Source: Paracoccus sp. UBA889 (GTDB taxonomy: Bacteria; Pseudomonadota; Alphaproteobacteria; Rhodobacterales; Rhodobacteraceae). From it: DNA of 42,233 nt. The DNA lies in assembly GCA_002294185.1 (NCBI GenBank), contig DBFD01000030.1, positions 28,740-70,972 of the forward strand, in the 5' to 3' direction. The notes beneath the pieces were generated by a model. That model was not told where the DNA came from. It worked only from the letters and a program-made list of their open reading frames with translations, and did not search any database. Shown piece by piece: positions 21,396-29,605 of the stretch (the first letter of the stretch is position 1; every line of letters starts with the position of its first letter). Made by a program: the position numbers and the translations under genes.

Positions 21396-21517
21396 GCCTG
21401 CCCCTTCGCCGGTTCATTTTCCTTGTCCGGCGTTCTAGACGTGGCGGGGCGCGCTGGAAAGTCCCCCGGGGGCACGCGGCGTTCACCTTTGTTTACGGAT
21501 CGTTACGAGAGGGCAGG

Positions 21518-22192
21518 ATGGGCGGAACGGTGGTCTTCGATCTGGACGGCACGCTGGCCGATACCTCGGGCGATCTGATCGCCTCGGCCAATGCCTGTTT
21601 CAACGCGCGTGGCCTGGGCGATCTGCTGGACCCGGTGGCTGACGCGCTGATCGCCTTTCACGGCGGTCGTGCGATGCTGCGTGCCGGATACGGTCGGATC
21701 GGTGCCGACACCCTGCTGCCGCCCTCCGCCGAGGACGAGGATTATCCCCGCCTGCTGGATCATTACGGCCAGAACATCGCCGTGCATACGCGGCTTTACC
21801 CCGGCGTCGGCGCGGCGCTGGAGCGGCTGGCGGGCGACGGATTCAGCCTGTCGGTCTGCACCAACAAGCCCGAAGGCCTGGCCGAAATCCTGCTGCGCGA
21901 GATGGGCATCCGCGACCTGTTCGCGAGCCTGGTCGGGGCGGATACGATGCCGGTCCGCAAGCCCGATCCGCGCCCCTATCGTGCCGCGGTCGAGGCGGCG
22001 GGCGGGTCGGTCAGCGCATCCTTTCTGGTCGGAGATACCGAAACGGATCGCAGGACGGCCTCGGCCGCCGGGGTCCGGGTGGCGCTGGTGGCCTTCGGCC
22101 CGGAAGGCGAGGCGATCGGCCGCCTCGCGCCCGAGGCGCTGCTGGCCCATTTCGACGACCTGCCCGATCTTGCCCGCGAGTGGCTGGCCTGA
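21518..22192 (+). CDS. gph: HAD-family phosphatase, phosphoglycolate phosphatase type
   Basis: This 224-residue haloacid dehalogenase hydrolase has motif I FDLDGTLADT with nucleophile Asp8 and acid Asp10, motif II SVCTNKP, and motif III/IV KPDPRPY and FLVGDTETDRRTA. The cap domain is inserted after motif I, as in Gph, which removes 2-phosphoglycolate formed by DNA repair or photorespiration-like reactions. Substrate specificity in this family cannot be read safely. The ATG at 21518 follows GAGAGGGCAGG. An imperfect TTTAC-N6-TTACG lies just upstream (21492-21507). Confidence 0.85.
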   Translation: MGGTVVFDLDGTLADTSGDLIASANACFNARGLGDLLDPVADALIAFHGGRAMLRAGYGRIGADTLLPPSAEDEDYPRLLDHYGQNIAVHTRLYPGVGAALERLAGDGFSLSVCTNKPEGLAEILLREMGIRDLFASLVGADTMPVRKPDPRPYRAAVEAAGGSVSASFLVGDTETDRRTASAAGVRVALVAFGPEGEAIGRLAPEALLAHFDDLPDLAREWLA

Positions 22193-22285
22193 GGCGCCGT
22201 CGCCGCATCCATGCCGGAAAACCCCGTGGCGCGGAACATTCGCGACCTGATCCGGTTAAAGCCTGGATACGTCAAGGAGCTTGTC

Positions 22286-22372
22286 ATGTTCAAATTCGCC
22301 GGGGGCGTCGTCCTTCTCATCTTTCTGATCGGACTTGCCGTGGTCATCGGTATCCTGAAGCTGTTGTTCTGA
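22286..22372 (+). CDS. 28-residue single-span membrane peptide
   Basis: A short frame starts at ATG 22286 with a good ribosome site (AAGGAG, 7 bases before) and ends at TGA 22370-22372. The product begins MFKFAGG, is almost wholly aliphatic from Val8 to Ile23, and ends ILKLLF. That is one transmembrane helix with a Lys near each end. It is followed 7 bases later by an intrinsic-type hairpin, so it has the layout of a complete small gene. I do not recognise it. It is 93 bases after gph, and a lone TTAA at 22256 lies in its upstream region. Coding status rests on the ribosome site, the composition and the terminator. Confidence 0.6.
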   Translation: MFKFAGGVVLLIFLIGLAVVIGILKLLF

Positions 22373-22379
22373 TGGGAAG

Positions 22380-22400
22380 CGCCGCCCCTTCCGGGCGGCG
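22380..22400 (+). terminator. Terminator after the 28-residue peptide gene
   Basis: A perfect 8-bp stem CGCCGCCC-CTTCC-GGGCGGCG follows the stop codon by 7 bases. The tail TTAACGGAATCTT is modest in T and merges into the CtrA-like site that begins at 22401. Confidence 0.65.
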
Positions 22401-22417
22401 TTAACGGAATCTTAACC
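22401..22417 (+). promoter_or_regulatory. CtrA-type binding site 1 (TTAAC-N6-TTAACC)
   Basis: TTAACGGAATCTTAACC matches the CtrA full-site consensus TTAA-N7-TTAA and the longer form TTAAC-N6-TTAACC shared by all three sites in this window. No annotated gene lies directly downstream on the plus strand; bfr converges from the right. A small RNA may start just beyond it. Confidence 0.55.
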
Positions 22418-22480
22418 GGAATCAGTTCATAACGGTCCTCGGCCGGAACCGAGGCACGAAGGCCAGACCAAGGCGCGCGT

Positions 22481-22517
22481 CCCGCCATCCTTCCGCTGCC
22501 ATCAGGGGGATGGCGGG
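22481..22517. terminator. Long-loop hairpin at the 3' end of bfd-bfr
   Basis: CCCGCCATCC and GGATGGCGGG form a perfect 10-bp stem with a 17-base loop, 11 bases beyond the bfr stop codon. There is no strong T-run on either strand, but the position between convergent units fits a terminator. Confidence 0.6.
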
Positions 22518-22528
22518 GCGACGTCCGC

Positions 22529-23014
22529 CTATTCGGCCTCGTCGGCGGGCTTGGCGTTCAATTGGCCGAAATTCTGCGCGCCAATGGTGTCATGCAGTTC
22601 GATCTGGGTTTCCAGATAGTCGATATGGCCTTCCTCGTCGGCGATCAGTTCCTCGAACAGGACCTTGCTGACGTAATCGCCGACCTTCTCGCAATGATCA
22701 CGGGCCTCGATATACAGGGTCCGCGCGTCATGTTCGGCGGCGAGGTCGCTTTCCATCGTTTCCTTCAGGTTCTGCCCGATCCGCAGCGGATCCAGCTTTT
22801 GCAGGTTCGGATGGCCTTCGAGAAAGATGATCCGCTGGACCAGCCGGTCGGCATGATGCATTTCCTCGATCGATTCGGCCCGCGACTTGTCCGCGATCCG
22901 TCCATAACCCCAATCTTCTTGCAGCCGGTAATGCAGCCAATACTGGCTGACGGCCGTCAGTTCAGACCGGAGTGCGGCGTTGAGATACTCGATGACCTTG
23001 GCGTCGCCCTTCAT
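22529..23014 (-). CDS. bfr: Bacterioferritin
   Basis: The 161-residue protein is full length for Bfr. All ferroxidase ligands are at the standard positions: Glu18, Glu51, His54, Glu94, Glu127 and His130. Met52, the heme ligand at the dimer interface, is also present (EEMHHADRL). Twenty-four subunits form a shell that oxidises and stores iron. The ATG at 23014 has GGAGGA about 8 bases upstream. The reading frame starts inside the end of the upstream bfd gene, a 53-base overlap, so synthesis is coupled to the ferredoxin that releases the iron. Confidence 0.97.
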   Translation of the reverse strand: MKGDAKVIEYLNAALRSELTAVSQYWLHYRLQEDWGYGRIADKSRAESIEEMHHADRLVQRIIFLEGHPNLQKLDPLRIGQNLKETMESDLAAEHDARTLYIEARDHCEKVGDYVSKVLFEELIADEEGHIDYLETQIELHDTIGAQNFGQLNAKPADEAE

Positions 23015-23255
23015 GACCGGAATCCTCCTTCTTGTCCGTGTTCACCCGCAGGATCGGCGGGGCGACGCCCAGACTATCGCAGCGGCGCATGGTGTCCAGA
23101 AACAGCTTCATGCAGCCGCCGCAATCGGGGCGCTGGCCCAGTGCGTGATAGACCTTGCCCGGGGTGATGATCGTTTGCGGATCGGCGGCACGCATCCAGT
23201 CGATGGCGGCGCGAATCTGATGATCGGTGATCTGGGTGCAATGGCAGACGATCAT
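22962..23255 (-). CDS. bfd: Bacterioferritin-associated ferredoxin
   Basis: This [2Fe-2S] protein has 97 residues. The ligands are Cys4 and Cys6 ([11 protein letters not shown]) with Cys45 and Cys48 ([11 protein letters not shown]), the usual Bfd spacing, and [10 protein letters not shown] between them. Bfd docks on bacterioferritin and passes electrons to the heme so that stored iron is released. The ribosome site is CCAGGAG before ATG 23255. The C-terminal 30 or so residues are polar and basic, and most of them lie in the 53 bases shared with the start of bfr, so they may exist mainly because of the overlap. Iron-dependent control is likely, but I see no certain Irr or RirA site upstream. 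Confidence 0.92.
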   Translation of the reverse strand: MIVCHCTQITDHQIRAAIDWMRAADPQTIITPGKVYHALGQRPDCGGCMKLFLDTMRRCDSLGVAPPILRVNTDKKEDSGHEGRRQGHRVSQRRTPV

Positions 23256-23394
23256 GGAAAACTCCTGGATGAGCGAAACCTAGTGAATTTGTCGGGCATG
23301 TAAAGCCCGCCTTTTTCGCCCGCTCATCACGGCATGGCGAGCGGCCTGCGCGCGATGCTTGACCCGCGGCCCCGTCAGGCGCAGAAGCCCGGCC

Positions 23395-24441
23395 ATGAAA
23401 CTGTCCGATTTCGATTTCGAACTGCCCGAGGGGCTGATCGCTACGCGGCCGGCCCGCCCGCGCAGCGCGGCGCGACTGTTGCTGGCCGAGGACGGGACCA
23501 TCGCGGATCGTGTTGTCAGCGATCTGCCCGCGATCCTGCGACCCGGCGACCTGCTGGTGCTGAACGACACCAGGGTCATCCCCGCGCGCCTGACCGGCAG
23601 CCGCGAACGCGATTCGGCGCAGGGGGCCGTCAGCGCCAGGATCGAGATCACGCTGCTGGAACCGGCCGCCGATGGCTGGCGCGCGCTGGCCAAACCGCTG
23701 CGCAAGTTGCGCGAGGGCGAGGTGATCCGTTTCGGACCACAGCTTTCGGCCGAGGTCGCGGCGATCGGGCAGGGCGAATTGCAGTTGCGGTTCGATGCCA
23801 CGGGCGAGGCATTCGACGCTGCGCTGGCGCAGGTCGGCGCGATGCCGCTGCCGCCCTATATCGCCAGCCTGCGCGCACCCGACAGCCAGGACCGGCAGGA
23901 TTACCAGACGGTCTGGGCCGCGCGGCGGGGTGCCGTCGCCGCGCCCACGGCCAGCCTGCATTTCGATGAGGCGCTGCTGGCCGCCCTGGACGCCCGCGGC
24001 GTGGAATTCGTCCACGTCACGTTGCATGTCGGCGCGGGCACCTTTCTGCCCGTCAAGGTCGAGGACGTGACGACGCACCGGATGCACGCCGAATGGGGCG
24101 AGGTCACGCCGGACGCGGCGGCGGCAATCAACCGCGCCAGGTCCGGGGGCCGGCGCGTCATCGCCGTCGGCACCACGGCGCTGCGACTGATCGAAACGGC
24201 CGCCGCCGGAGACGGCCGGATCGCCCCGTTCGAGGGCATGACCGACATCTTCATCTATCCCGGTTATCACTTCCAGGTGACAGATGGGCTGATGACCAAT
24301 TTTCACCTGCCCAAATCGACCCTGCTGATGCTGGTTTCCGCCCTGATGGGGCCCGAAAAGATCAAGCAAATCTATACACATGCGGTATCGCAGCGGTATC
24401 GTTTCTTCAGCTACGGCGATGCGTCGCTCCTGATTCCCTGA
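23395..24441 (+). CDS. queA: S-adenosylmethionine:tRNA ribosyltransferase-isomerase
   Basis: The 348-residue QueA carries the family start [20 protein letters not shown], the motif [49 protein letters not shown] and [15 protein letters not shown], and ends with [11 protein letters not shown]. It transfers the ribosyl part of SAM to 7-aminomethyl-7-deazaguanine in tRNA, giving epoxyqueuosine. I take ATG 23395; an upstream in-frame ATG at 23359 adds arginine-rich sequence. It diverges from bfd over 139 bases. No tgt gene follows; an MFS permease is next. Confidence 0.96.
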   Translation: MKLSDFDFELPEGLIATRPARPRSAARLLLAEDGTIADRVVSDLPAILRPGDLLVLNDTRVIPARLTGSRERDSAQGAVSARIEITLLEPAADGWRALAKPLRKLREGEVIRFGPQLSAEVAAIGQGELQLRFDATGEAFDAALAQVGAMPLPPYIASLRAPDSQDRQDYQTVWAARRGAVAAPTASLHFDEALLAALDARGVEFVHVTLHVGAGTFLPVKVEDVTTHRMHAEWGEVTPDAAAAINRARSGGRRVIAVGTTALRLIETAAAGDGRIAPFEGMTDIFIYPGYHFQVTDGLMTNFHLPKSTLLMLVSALMGPEKIKQIYTHAVSQRYRFFSYGDASLLIP

Positions 24442-24547
24442 CGTCGCTTTCCGGCTGGCATCGCCGGGCACACGGGATTAGGGCGGGCGATCTGATGAAA
24501 CGGGTCTTCCGGACCCCTGGCGACACCCTGACGAAACGAGACGAGAC

Positions 24548-25819
24548 ATGACTTCGGTGATGCGCAGCACCTGGCCCCTGCTTCTGGGGATGCTTCTTCT
24601 GATGATCGGCAACGGGATGCAGGGCACGCTTCTGGGGATCCGTGGCGGCATCGAGGGGATTCCCACCTTCCAGATGTCCGTTGTCATGTCCGGCTATTTC
24701 GGCGGCTTCCTGCTGGGCAGCCTGGTCGTGCCCGGCGTGATCAAGAATGTCGGCCATGTCCGTGTCTTCGCGGCCCTCGGATCACTGATCTCGGCAGCGG
24801 TGGTGCTGTATTCGATCCAGCCGGACTGGATCGTCTGGACGCTTCTGCGGGTCATGGTGGGGTTCTGCTTCTGCGGGGTCTATATCACCGCCGAAAGCTG
24901 GCTGAACGCAAGTTCGACCAACGAGAACCGGGGACAGGCGCTGGCGGCCTACATGATCACCCAGCTTCTGGGGATCGTGATCGCGCAGGGGCTGCTGAAT
25001 ATCGGCGATCCGGCGGGATACCTGCTGTTCATCATCCCGTCTGTCCTGGTTTCGCTGGCCTTCACGCCGATCCTGCTGACTGCCCGGCCCGCCCCCAACT
25101 TCGAGACGATCAAGCGCATGTCCTTTGCCCGGCTCTACGATGCCTCGCCGTTGGGCTGCGTGGGCGTGTTCCTGATGGGCGGGGTCTTCTCGGCGCTTGC
25201 GGGCATGTCGTCGGTCTGGGGCGCGTCGATCGGGCTGTCGGTCGCACAGATATCGCTGTTCGTGGCGGCGATCTATTCGGGCGGGCTGGTGCTGCAGTAT
25301 CCGCTTGGCTGGGTGTCGGACCGCTGGGACCGGCGCCGGCTGGTGCTGATCCTGTCGGCCGTGGGCGCGCTGACGACGCTGGTCGTGGTGGTGGTGCAGC
25401 CCGGTACGCTGGGGCTGGTGGTCGCGGGGGCGATCATGGGCGGCGTGGCGAACCCGATCTACGCGGTTCTGCTGGCCTATACCAACGACTATCTCGATCA
25501 GTCGGACATGGCCGCGGCATCGGCGGGGCTGCTGTTCATCTATGGCGTCGGATCCTTTGGCGGCCCGCTGATCACCGGCTGGATGATGGCGCAGATGGGA
25601 CCGTCGGGGTTCTGGGCCTATATGGGCGTGCTGATGCTGGCGCTGGCGATCTATGCGGGGTGGCGGATGACCCGGCGCCGGGCGCTGACCCCGGACGAAC
25701 AGGGCAACTACGCCGTCATCACCCCCGGCAACACGCAGCTTGTGGTGGGGGCGGCCCTGGACGATGCGCAATCCTCCGGCCAGGCCGACGCGCAGGACGC
25801 GCCGCCCCCCGCCGCCTGA
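24548..25819 (+). CDS. MFS transporter, YcaD-like
   Basis: This 423-residue polytopic inner-membrane protein has about 12 hydrophobic segments in two halves, the MFS loop motif between helices 2 and 3 in weak form, and a clear WVSDRWDRRRLVL loop in the second half. The phrases GFCFCGVYITAESWLN and ANPIYAVLLAYTNDYL resemble the YcaD/TMEM180 group of MFS permeases. The C-terminal tail is cytoplasmic, acidic and proline/alanine-rich. The substrate is unknown. It lies 106 bases after queA and 74 bases before the lipoamide dehydrogenase gene, so cotranscription is possible but not shown. Confidence 0.85.
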   Translation: MTSVMRSTWPLLLGMLLLMIGNGMQGTLLGIRGGIEGIPTFQMSVVMSGYFGGFLLGSLVVPGVIKNVGHVRVFAALGSLISAAVVLYSIQPDWIVWTLLRVMVGFCFCGVYITAESWLNASSTNENRGQALAAYMITQLLGIVIAQGLLNIGDPAGYLLFIIPSVLVSLAFTPILLTARPAPNFETIKRMSFARLYDASPLGCVGVFLMGGVFSALAGMSSVWGASIGLSVAQISLFVAAIYSGGLVLQYPLGWVSDRWDRRRLVLILSAVGALTTLVVVVVQPGTLGLVVAGAIMGGVANPIYAVLLAYTNDYLDQSDMAAASAGLLFIYGVGSFGGPLITGWMMAQMGPSGFWAYMGVLMLALAIYAGWRMTRRRALTPDEQGNYAVITPGNTQLVVGAALDDAQSSGQADAQDAPPPAA

Positions 25820-25893
25820 GATCGGGGCCGATGCTTGCCGCTGCCGGGGGATTGGTTTAACGCTGAACCATCTTGACCGAGCGGGGGGAACCA

Positions 25894-27285
25894 ATGGCCC
25901 AGAATTTCGACATGGTGGTGATCGGTGCGGGGCCTGGCGGCTATGTCGCGGCGATCCGGGGCGCGCAACTGGGGCTGAAGGTGGCCTGTATCGAACGCGA
26001 GCATCTGGGCGGCATCTGCCTGAACTGGGGCTGCATCCCGACCAAGGCCCTGTTGCGCAGCGCCGAGGTCTTTCACCTGATGGAACGCGCCAAGGATTTC
26101 GGTCTCAGCGCCGAAGGGATCGGCTATGACCTGAACAAGGTCGTCGATCGTTCGCGCGGGGTGGCCAAGCAATTGTCGGGCGGTATCGGGCATCTGTTCA
26201 AGAAGAACAAGGTCACAACCATCATGGGCGAGGCCAGGCTGGCCGGCAAAGGCAAGGTGACGGTCAAGACCGACAAGGGCAGCGAAGAGGTCACGGCCCG
26301 GTCGATCATCATCGCGACCGGCGCGCGGGCCCGCGAATTGCCGGGGCTGGAACCGGATGGCAAGCTGGTCTGGAACTACAAGCACGCATTGAAGCCGCCG
26401 CATATGCCGAAAAAGCTGCTGGTCATCGGATCGGGCGCCATCGGCATCGAATTTGCCAGCTTCTTCAACACGCTGGGGGCTGATACCACCGTGGTCGAGG
26501 TGATGGACCGCGTTTTGCCGGTCGAGGATTCCGAGGTCTCCGCCTTTGCCAGGAAAGCCTTCGAAAAGCAGGGCATGACCATCATGGAAAAGGCGACGGT
26601 CACGAAACTGGACCGGGCCAAGGACAAGGTCACCGCCCATATCGAGAAGGACGGCAAGACCAAGACGATCGATTTCGACACGGTGATTTCCGCCGTCGGC
26701 ATTGTCGGCAATGTCGAGGGGCTGGGCCTGGAAGAGGCCGGCGTCAAGGTCGACCGCAGCCATATCGTGACCGACGAATATTGCCGCACGGGCGTCGATG
26801 GCCTGTTTGCCATCGGCGACGTGGCGGGGGCGCCCTGGCTGGCGCACAAGGCCAGCCACGAAGGCGTCATGGTCGCCGAACTGGTCGCGGGCGGCCATCC
26901 GCACCCGATCAAGCCGAACTCGGTCGCCGGCTGCACCTATTGCCAGCCGCAGGTCGCATCCGTCGGGCTGACCGAGGCCAGGGCCAAGGAACAGGGCTAT
27001 GAGGTCAAGGTGGGCAAGTTCCCCTTCATCGGCAACGGCAAGGCGATCGCCCTGGGCGAGGCCGAGGGTTTTGTCAAGACCGTCTTCGACGCCAAGACCG
27101 GCGAGCTTCTGGGCGCGCACATGATCGGCGCCGAAGTCACGGAACTGATCCAGGGCTATATCGTCGGGCGCCAGCTTGAGACGACCGAGGCCGAACTGAT
27201 GGAATCCATTTTCCCGCACCCGACGCTGTCAGAGATGATGCATGAATCGGTGCTGGACGCCTATGGCCGGGCGATCCATTTCTGA
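25894..27285 (+). CDS. lpd: Dihydrolipoamide dehydrogenase (E3)
   Basis: The 463-residue flavoprotein has the FAD site VVIGAGPGGYVAAIRGAQLG, the redox disulfide in GGICLNWGCIPTKALL, a second Rossmann motif VIGSGAIGIEFASFF for NAD, and the C-terminal catalytic HPTLSEMMHE contributed across the dimer. It reoxidises dihydrolipoyl groups of pyruvate, 2-oxoglutarate or branched-chain dehydrogenases or the glycine system. I chose ATG 25894, where similarity starts; an upstream in-frame start at 25873 adds seven residues. No E1 or E2 gene is adjacent, so the complex it serves cannot be told. Confidence 0.96.
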   Translation: MAQNFDMVVIGAGPGGYVAAIRGAQLGLKVACIEREHLGGICLNWGCIPTKALLRSAEVFHLMERAKDFGLSAEGIGYDLNKVVDRSRGVAKQLSGGIGHLFKKNKVTTIMGEARLAGKGKVTVKTDKGSEEVTARSIIIATGARARELPGLEPDGKLVWNYKHALKPPHMPKKLLVIGSGAIGIEFASFFNTLGADTTVVEVMDRVLPVEDSEVSAFARKAFEKQGMTIMEKATVTKLDRAKDKVTAHIEKDGKTKTIDFDTVISAVGIVGNVEGLGLEEAGVKVDRSHIVTDEYCRTGVDGLFAIGDVAGAPWLAHKASHEGVMVAELVAGGHPHPIKPNSVAGCTYCQPQVASVGLTEARAKEQGYEVKVGKFPFIGNGKAIALGEAEGFVKTVFDAKTGELLGAHMIGAEVTELIQGYIVGRQLETTEAELMESIFPHPTLSEMMHESVLDAYGRAIHF

Positions 27286-27301
27286 ACGGCGTCACGACAC
27301 A

Positions 27302-27316
27302 AATCCCTTGGGGATT
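27302..27316. terminator. Small hairpin between lpd and the Hint-domain gene
   Basis: AATCCC-TTG-GGGATT is a perfect 6-bp stem placed between two convergent stop codons. It has no T-run, so its terminator role is a guess. Confidence 0.3.
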
Positions 27317-28458
27317 CAGGCTTCGTTCACCAATTGCCGGCTGTTCTTGACGTGCCGCTGTGCCAACTTGCGGCCTTCGCGGCCGTTCAGCAGGCGTCGC
27401 GCGCCGGTGGATCGGAAACCCGGATCGGACAGATGCGGAAACAGGGCGAGGATTTCGCGCCGCGCCGCGCCGCTGACGGCTTTCAGCGCCTCGGGGCCGG
27501 TATAGAGGCTTTCGGTCCAGGCGCCGTTGGACCGGACCACCTCGTGATCGTCGAACAGCATGTGATGATAGCTGACACCAAGCGCGGGATTGACGATCTC
27601 GATCCCCGGCAGGCCCAGAAGGTGTTTGGCGGCCACCAGGATTTCGTCCTCGCCGAACATGCGCCGGGCGATGACCGATCGCACCAGAACCCGATGCTGC
27701 GGCGACACCCGCAGATCGCGCGAGGGAAAGCCGGGCGCCAGCGCATCCGCGCGGATCAGGATCGGCCGCAGATGGGGTTGCAGATCCAGGCGGTCGCGGC
27801 CCAGCAGCGTCGATCCGATCCAGCGCAAGACCCGAAAGCCGTTGTCGCGCGTCAGCACCATGTCGCCGGCCGACAGCGTTTCGATCGCCTGCGCGCCGAA
27901 CATCGTCTCGATCATCGTTCCGGCGGTAAAGCAGATTGCCGCCTGGGGGGCGTAGGCGACGCTGGCATATCCGTTGCCGAACCCCTTCTCCGAGACATAG
28001 GAGAAGGTCGCATTGACATCGAATTTGGGAAATGTCGTCTTCCCCGTGCTGGCATCGGTCACCGGCAGGGGCGTGATCAGGATGGCCTTGCGGCCCCCGA
28101 CCATGTTGCCGAAACTTCCCCGCGTTCCATTGATGAAGGGAAAGTTGGCCAGGAAGCGGTTGCCGTCTGCATCCTTGATGATCGAGCCGCGAAACACCGA
28201 CAGCCGGTTGCCTGCGGCGACAAGGTCGGGACCGAACGCGGTATCGGAGACGAGAAATTGTTCCAGGTCGGTCGAATAGCGCGGCACCTCGAAATTGGGA
28301 TCATCGTCGAGAACGGCGACAGTGCTGACACGCGCCCCCGACATCGTGAACGAGTTTTGCCTGTACCAGGGCTCGAACACCGTGTTGGTGCTGCTGCCGA
28401 TGGGCGGCGGCGAGTCCAGCGTCACCATCGTGATCTTGTATTCGCTCAGTTCCGCCAT
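27316..28458 (-). CDS. Hint-domain (hedgehog/intein-type) protein
   Basis: The 380-residue protein has an N-terminal region of about 170 residues that I do not recognise, rich in beta-type and Gly/Asn sequence. The Hint module follows: block A starts at Cys176 (ICFTAGTMIET) with ALSAGDMV-type spacing (IETLSAGDMVLTRDNG), and a block B-like segment SPQHRVLV has His255. YHHMLFDDHEVV follows. No splicing Asn plus Cys/Ser/Thr ends the domain, so self-cleavage or a structural role is more likely than intein splicing. Such Hint proteins are frequent in Rhodobacterales and are sometimes large secreted proteins. There is no N-terminal signal peptide. A CtrA-type site lies 87 bases upstream of ATG 28458. 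Confidence 0.8.
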   Translation of the reverse strand: MAELSEYKITMVTLDSPPPIGSSTNTVFEPWYRQNSFTMSGARVSTVAVLDDDPNFEVPRYSTDLEQFLVSDTAFGPDLVAAGNRLSVFRGSIIKDADGNRFLANFPFINGTRGSFGNMVGGRKAILITPLPVTDASTGKTTFPKFDVNATFSYVSEKGFGNGYASVAYAPQAAICFTAGTMIETMFGAQAIETLSAGDMVLTRDNGFRVLRWIGSTLLGRDRLDLQPHLRPILIRADALAPGFPSRDLRVSPQHRVLVRSVIARRMFGEDEILVAAKHLLGLPGIEIVNPALGVSYHHMLFDDHEVVRSNGAWTESLYTGPEALKAVSGAARREILALFPHLSDPGFRSTGARRLLNGREGRKLAQRHVKNSRQLVNEA

Positions 28459-28502
28459 CCGCCCCCCGCCACCGTGCCTGTCCTGTTCCCGGACGTTCCG
28501 GC

Positions 28503-28527
28503 CGCGGGTGATCGGCCCGCGCTTTTT
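28503..28527 (+). terminator. Intrinsic terminator oriented rightward, between two leftward genes
   Basis: CGCGGG-TGATCGG-CCCGCG is a perfect 6-bp stem followed by CTTTTT on the plus strand. Both neighbouring genes run leftward, so it would stop a transcript antisense to the Hint-domain gene, for example read-through from lpd. On the leftward transcript it would be a leader hairpin. Confidence 0.5.
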
Positions 28528-28545
28528 CGCGGTTTACCGGCAGAT

Positions 28546-28562
28546 GGTTAAAGAAGGGTTAA
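28546..28562 (-). promoter_or_regulatory. CtrA-type binding site 2 upstream of the Hint-domain gene
   Basis: On the minus strand this reads TTAACCCTTCTTTAACC and continues AT, so it meets both the TTAA-N7-TTAA full site and the TTAACCAT half-site described for CtrA. It starts inside the last codons of the GlxA-type regulator and ends 87 bases before the Hint-domain start, pointing toward that gene. Confidence 0.65.
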
Positions 28563-29605
28563 CGCGATCGTGACAAAGGCCGGTCGGTTCCGGGCCGGCC
28601 CGATCCATGCACGGTCGGTGCATTCTCGCCGCCGTTCGGCGCCGCTCCGGTGCCGCGTTCGCGATAGGGGGTGCTGCCATATTGCGCGCGGTAGCATTTG
28701 GAGAAATGCGACGGGCTGGAAAAGCCCGAAGCCAGCGCCACTTCGATGATCGACATCTCGGTCTGCATCAGCAGGTTCCGGGCGCGGGCCAGCCGCGTCT
28801 CCATGTAATACCGCTTGGGACTGCGGTTCAGATAACGGCGAAACAGGCGTTCCAGCTGCCGAGTGGACATGCCGGCATCGCGGGCCAGGGTGGCCGGACT
28901 GATCGGATCTTCCAGATTGCCCTCCATCCGCGCGATCACGGCGGCCAGTCGGGGATGGCGAACGCCGATCCGCGTCGGGATCGACAGGCGCTGACGGTCC
29001 TGATCGGTGCGGATCGCGGTGTGCAGCATCTGGTCGGCCACCTCGGCCGCCAGCGCGTCGCCATGCCATTCCGCAATCAGATGCAGCATCAGGTCGATGG
29101 ACGAGGTGCCGCCCGCCGCCGTCAGCCGGTTGCCATCATGCACGAAAACCGAACGGTAGAGATCGACCTCGGGGAAAGCCTCGGCCAGACCGTCGTGGTT
29201 TTCCCAGTGGATCGTGGCCTTGCGGCCGTCCAGCAGACCGGCCTCGGCCAGAACCCAGGCGCCGGTGCAGACCGCGCCGATCCCGGCGCCGCTGCGGGCC
29301 TGCTTGCGCAGCCAGTTCAGCACCGGTTTCGTCGCCACGCGCGCGATCCCGATGCCGCCGCACAGGATCACCACGTCGTCGCGCCCGAAGGCGATCTCGG
29401 CGTCCAGCCCGCCATCCAGTTCCACGCGGGCCCCGTTGGAGCAGACGGCGACATCCCCTCCGGGCCCGATCAGGCGCCATTCGAACAGCGTTTTTCCGGC
29501 GGCCCGATTCGCCAGCCGCAAGGGTTCGATCGCGGCGGCGAAAGGCAGCATCGTGAAACGGTCGAGCAGCAGGAAGGTGAAACGGCGTGGCTTGTCGGCG
29601 GACAT
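28559..29605 (-). CDS. GlxA-type AraC-family transcriptional regulator
   Basis: The 348-residue protein has an N-terminal DJ-1/PfpI-like amidotransferase domain ([28 protein letters not shown], and [18 protein letters not shown] at the usual nucleophile elbow) and a C-terminal AraC HTH pair ([20 protein letters not shown] and [20 protein letters not shown]). The pattern is close to Rhodobacterales regulators of carnitine, choline or dimethylglycine use (GbdR/CdhR group). I take ATG 29605, where similarity starts; ATG 29635 is an alternative and neither has a strong ribosome site. It diverges from the DAHP synthase gene. Target genes are unknown, although a BCCT betaine-type transporter lies 8 kb to the right. 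Confidence 0.87.
   Translation of the reverse strand: MSADKPRRFTFLLLDRFTMLPFAAAIEPLRLANRAAGKTLFEWRLIGPGGDVAVCSNGARVELDGGLDAEIAFGRDDVVILCGGIGIARVATKPVLNWLRKQARSGAGIGAVCTGAWVLAEAGLLDGRKATIHWENHDGLAEAFPEVDLYRSVFVHDGNRLTAAGGTSSIDLMLHLIAEWHGDALAAEVADQMLHTAIRTDQDRQRLSIPTRIGVRHPRLAAVIARMEGNLEDPISPATLARDAGMSTRQLERLFRRYLNRSPKRYYMETRLARARNLLMQTEMSIIEVALASGFSSPSHFSKCYRAQYGSTPYRERGTGAAPNGGENAPTVHGSGRPGTDRPLSRSR

Noticed and set aside
21492-21507. TTTAC-N6-TTACG as a fourth CtrA site, before gph
   Set aside because: It has mismatches in both half-sites and lies only 11 bases before the ATG; too weak to list with the exact sites.
25857-25862. Lone TTAAC before lpd as a CtrA half-site
   Set aside because: No second half-site at the right spacing; single TTAAC can occur by chance.
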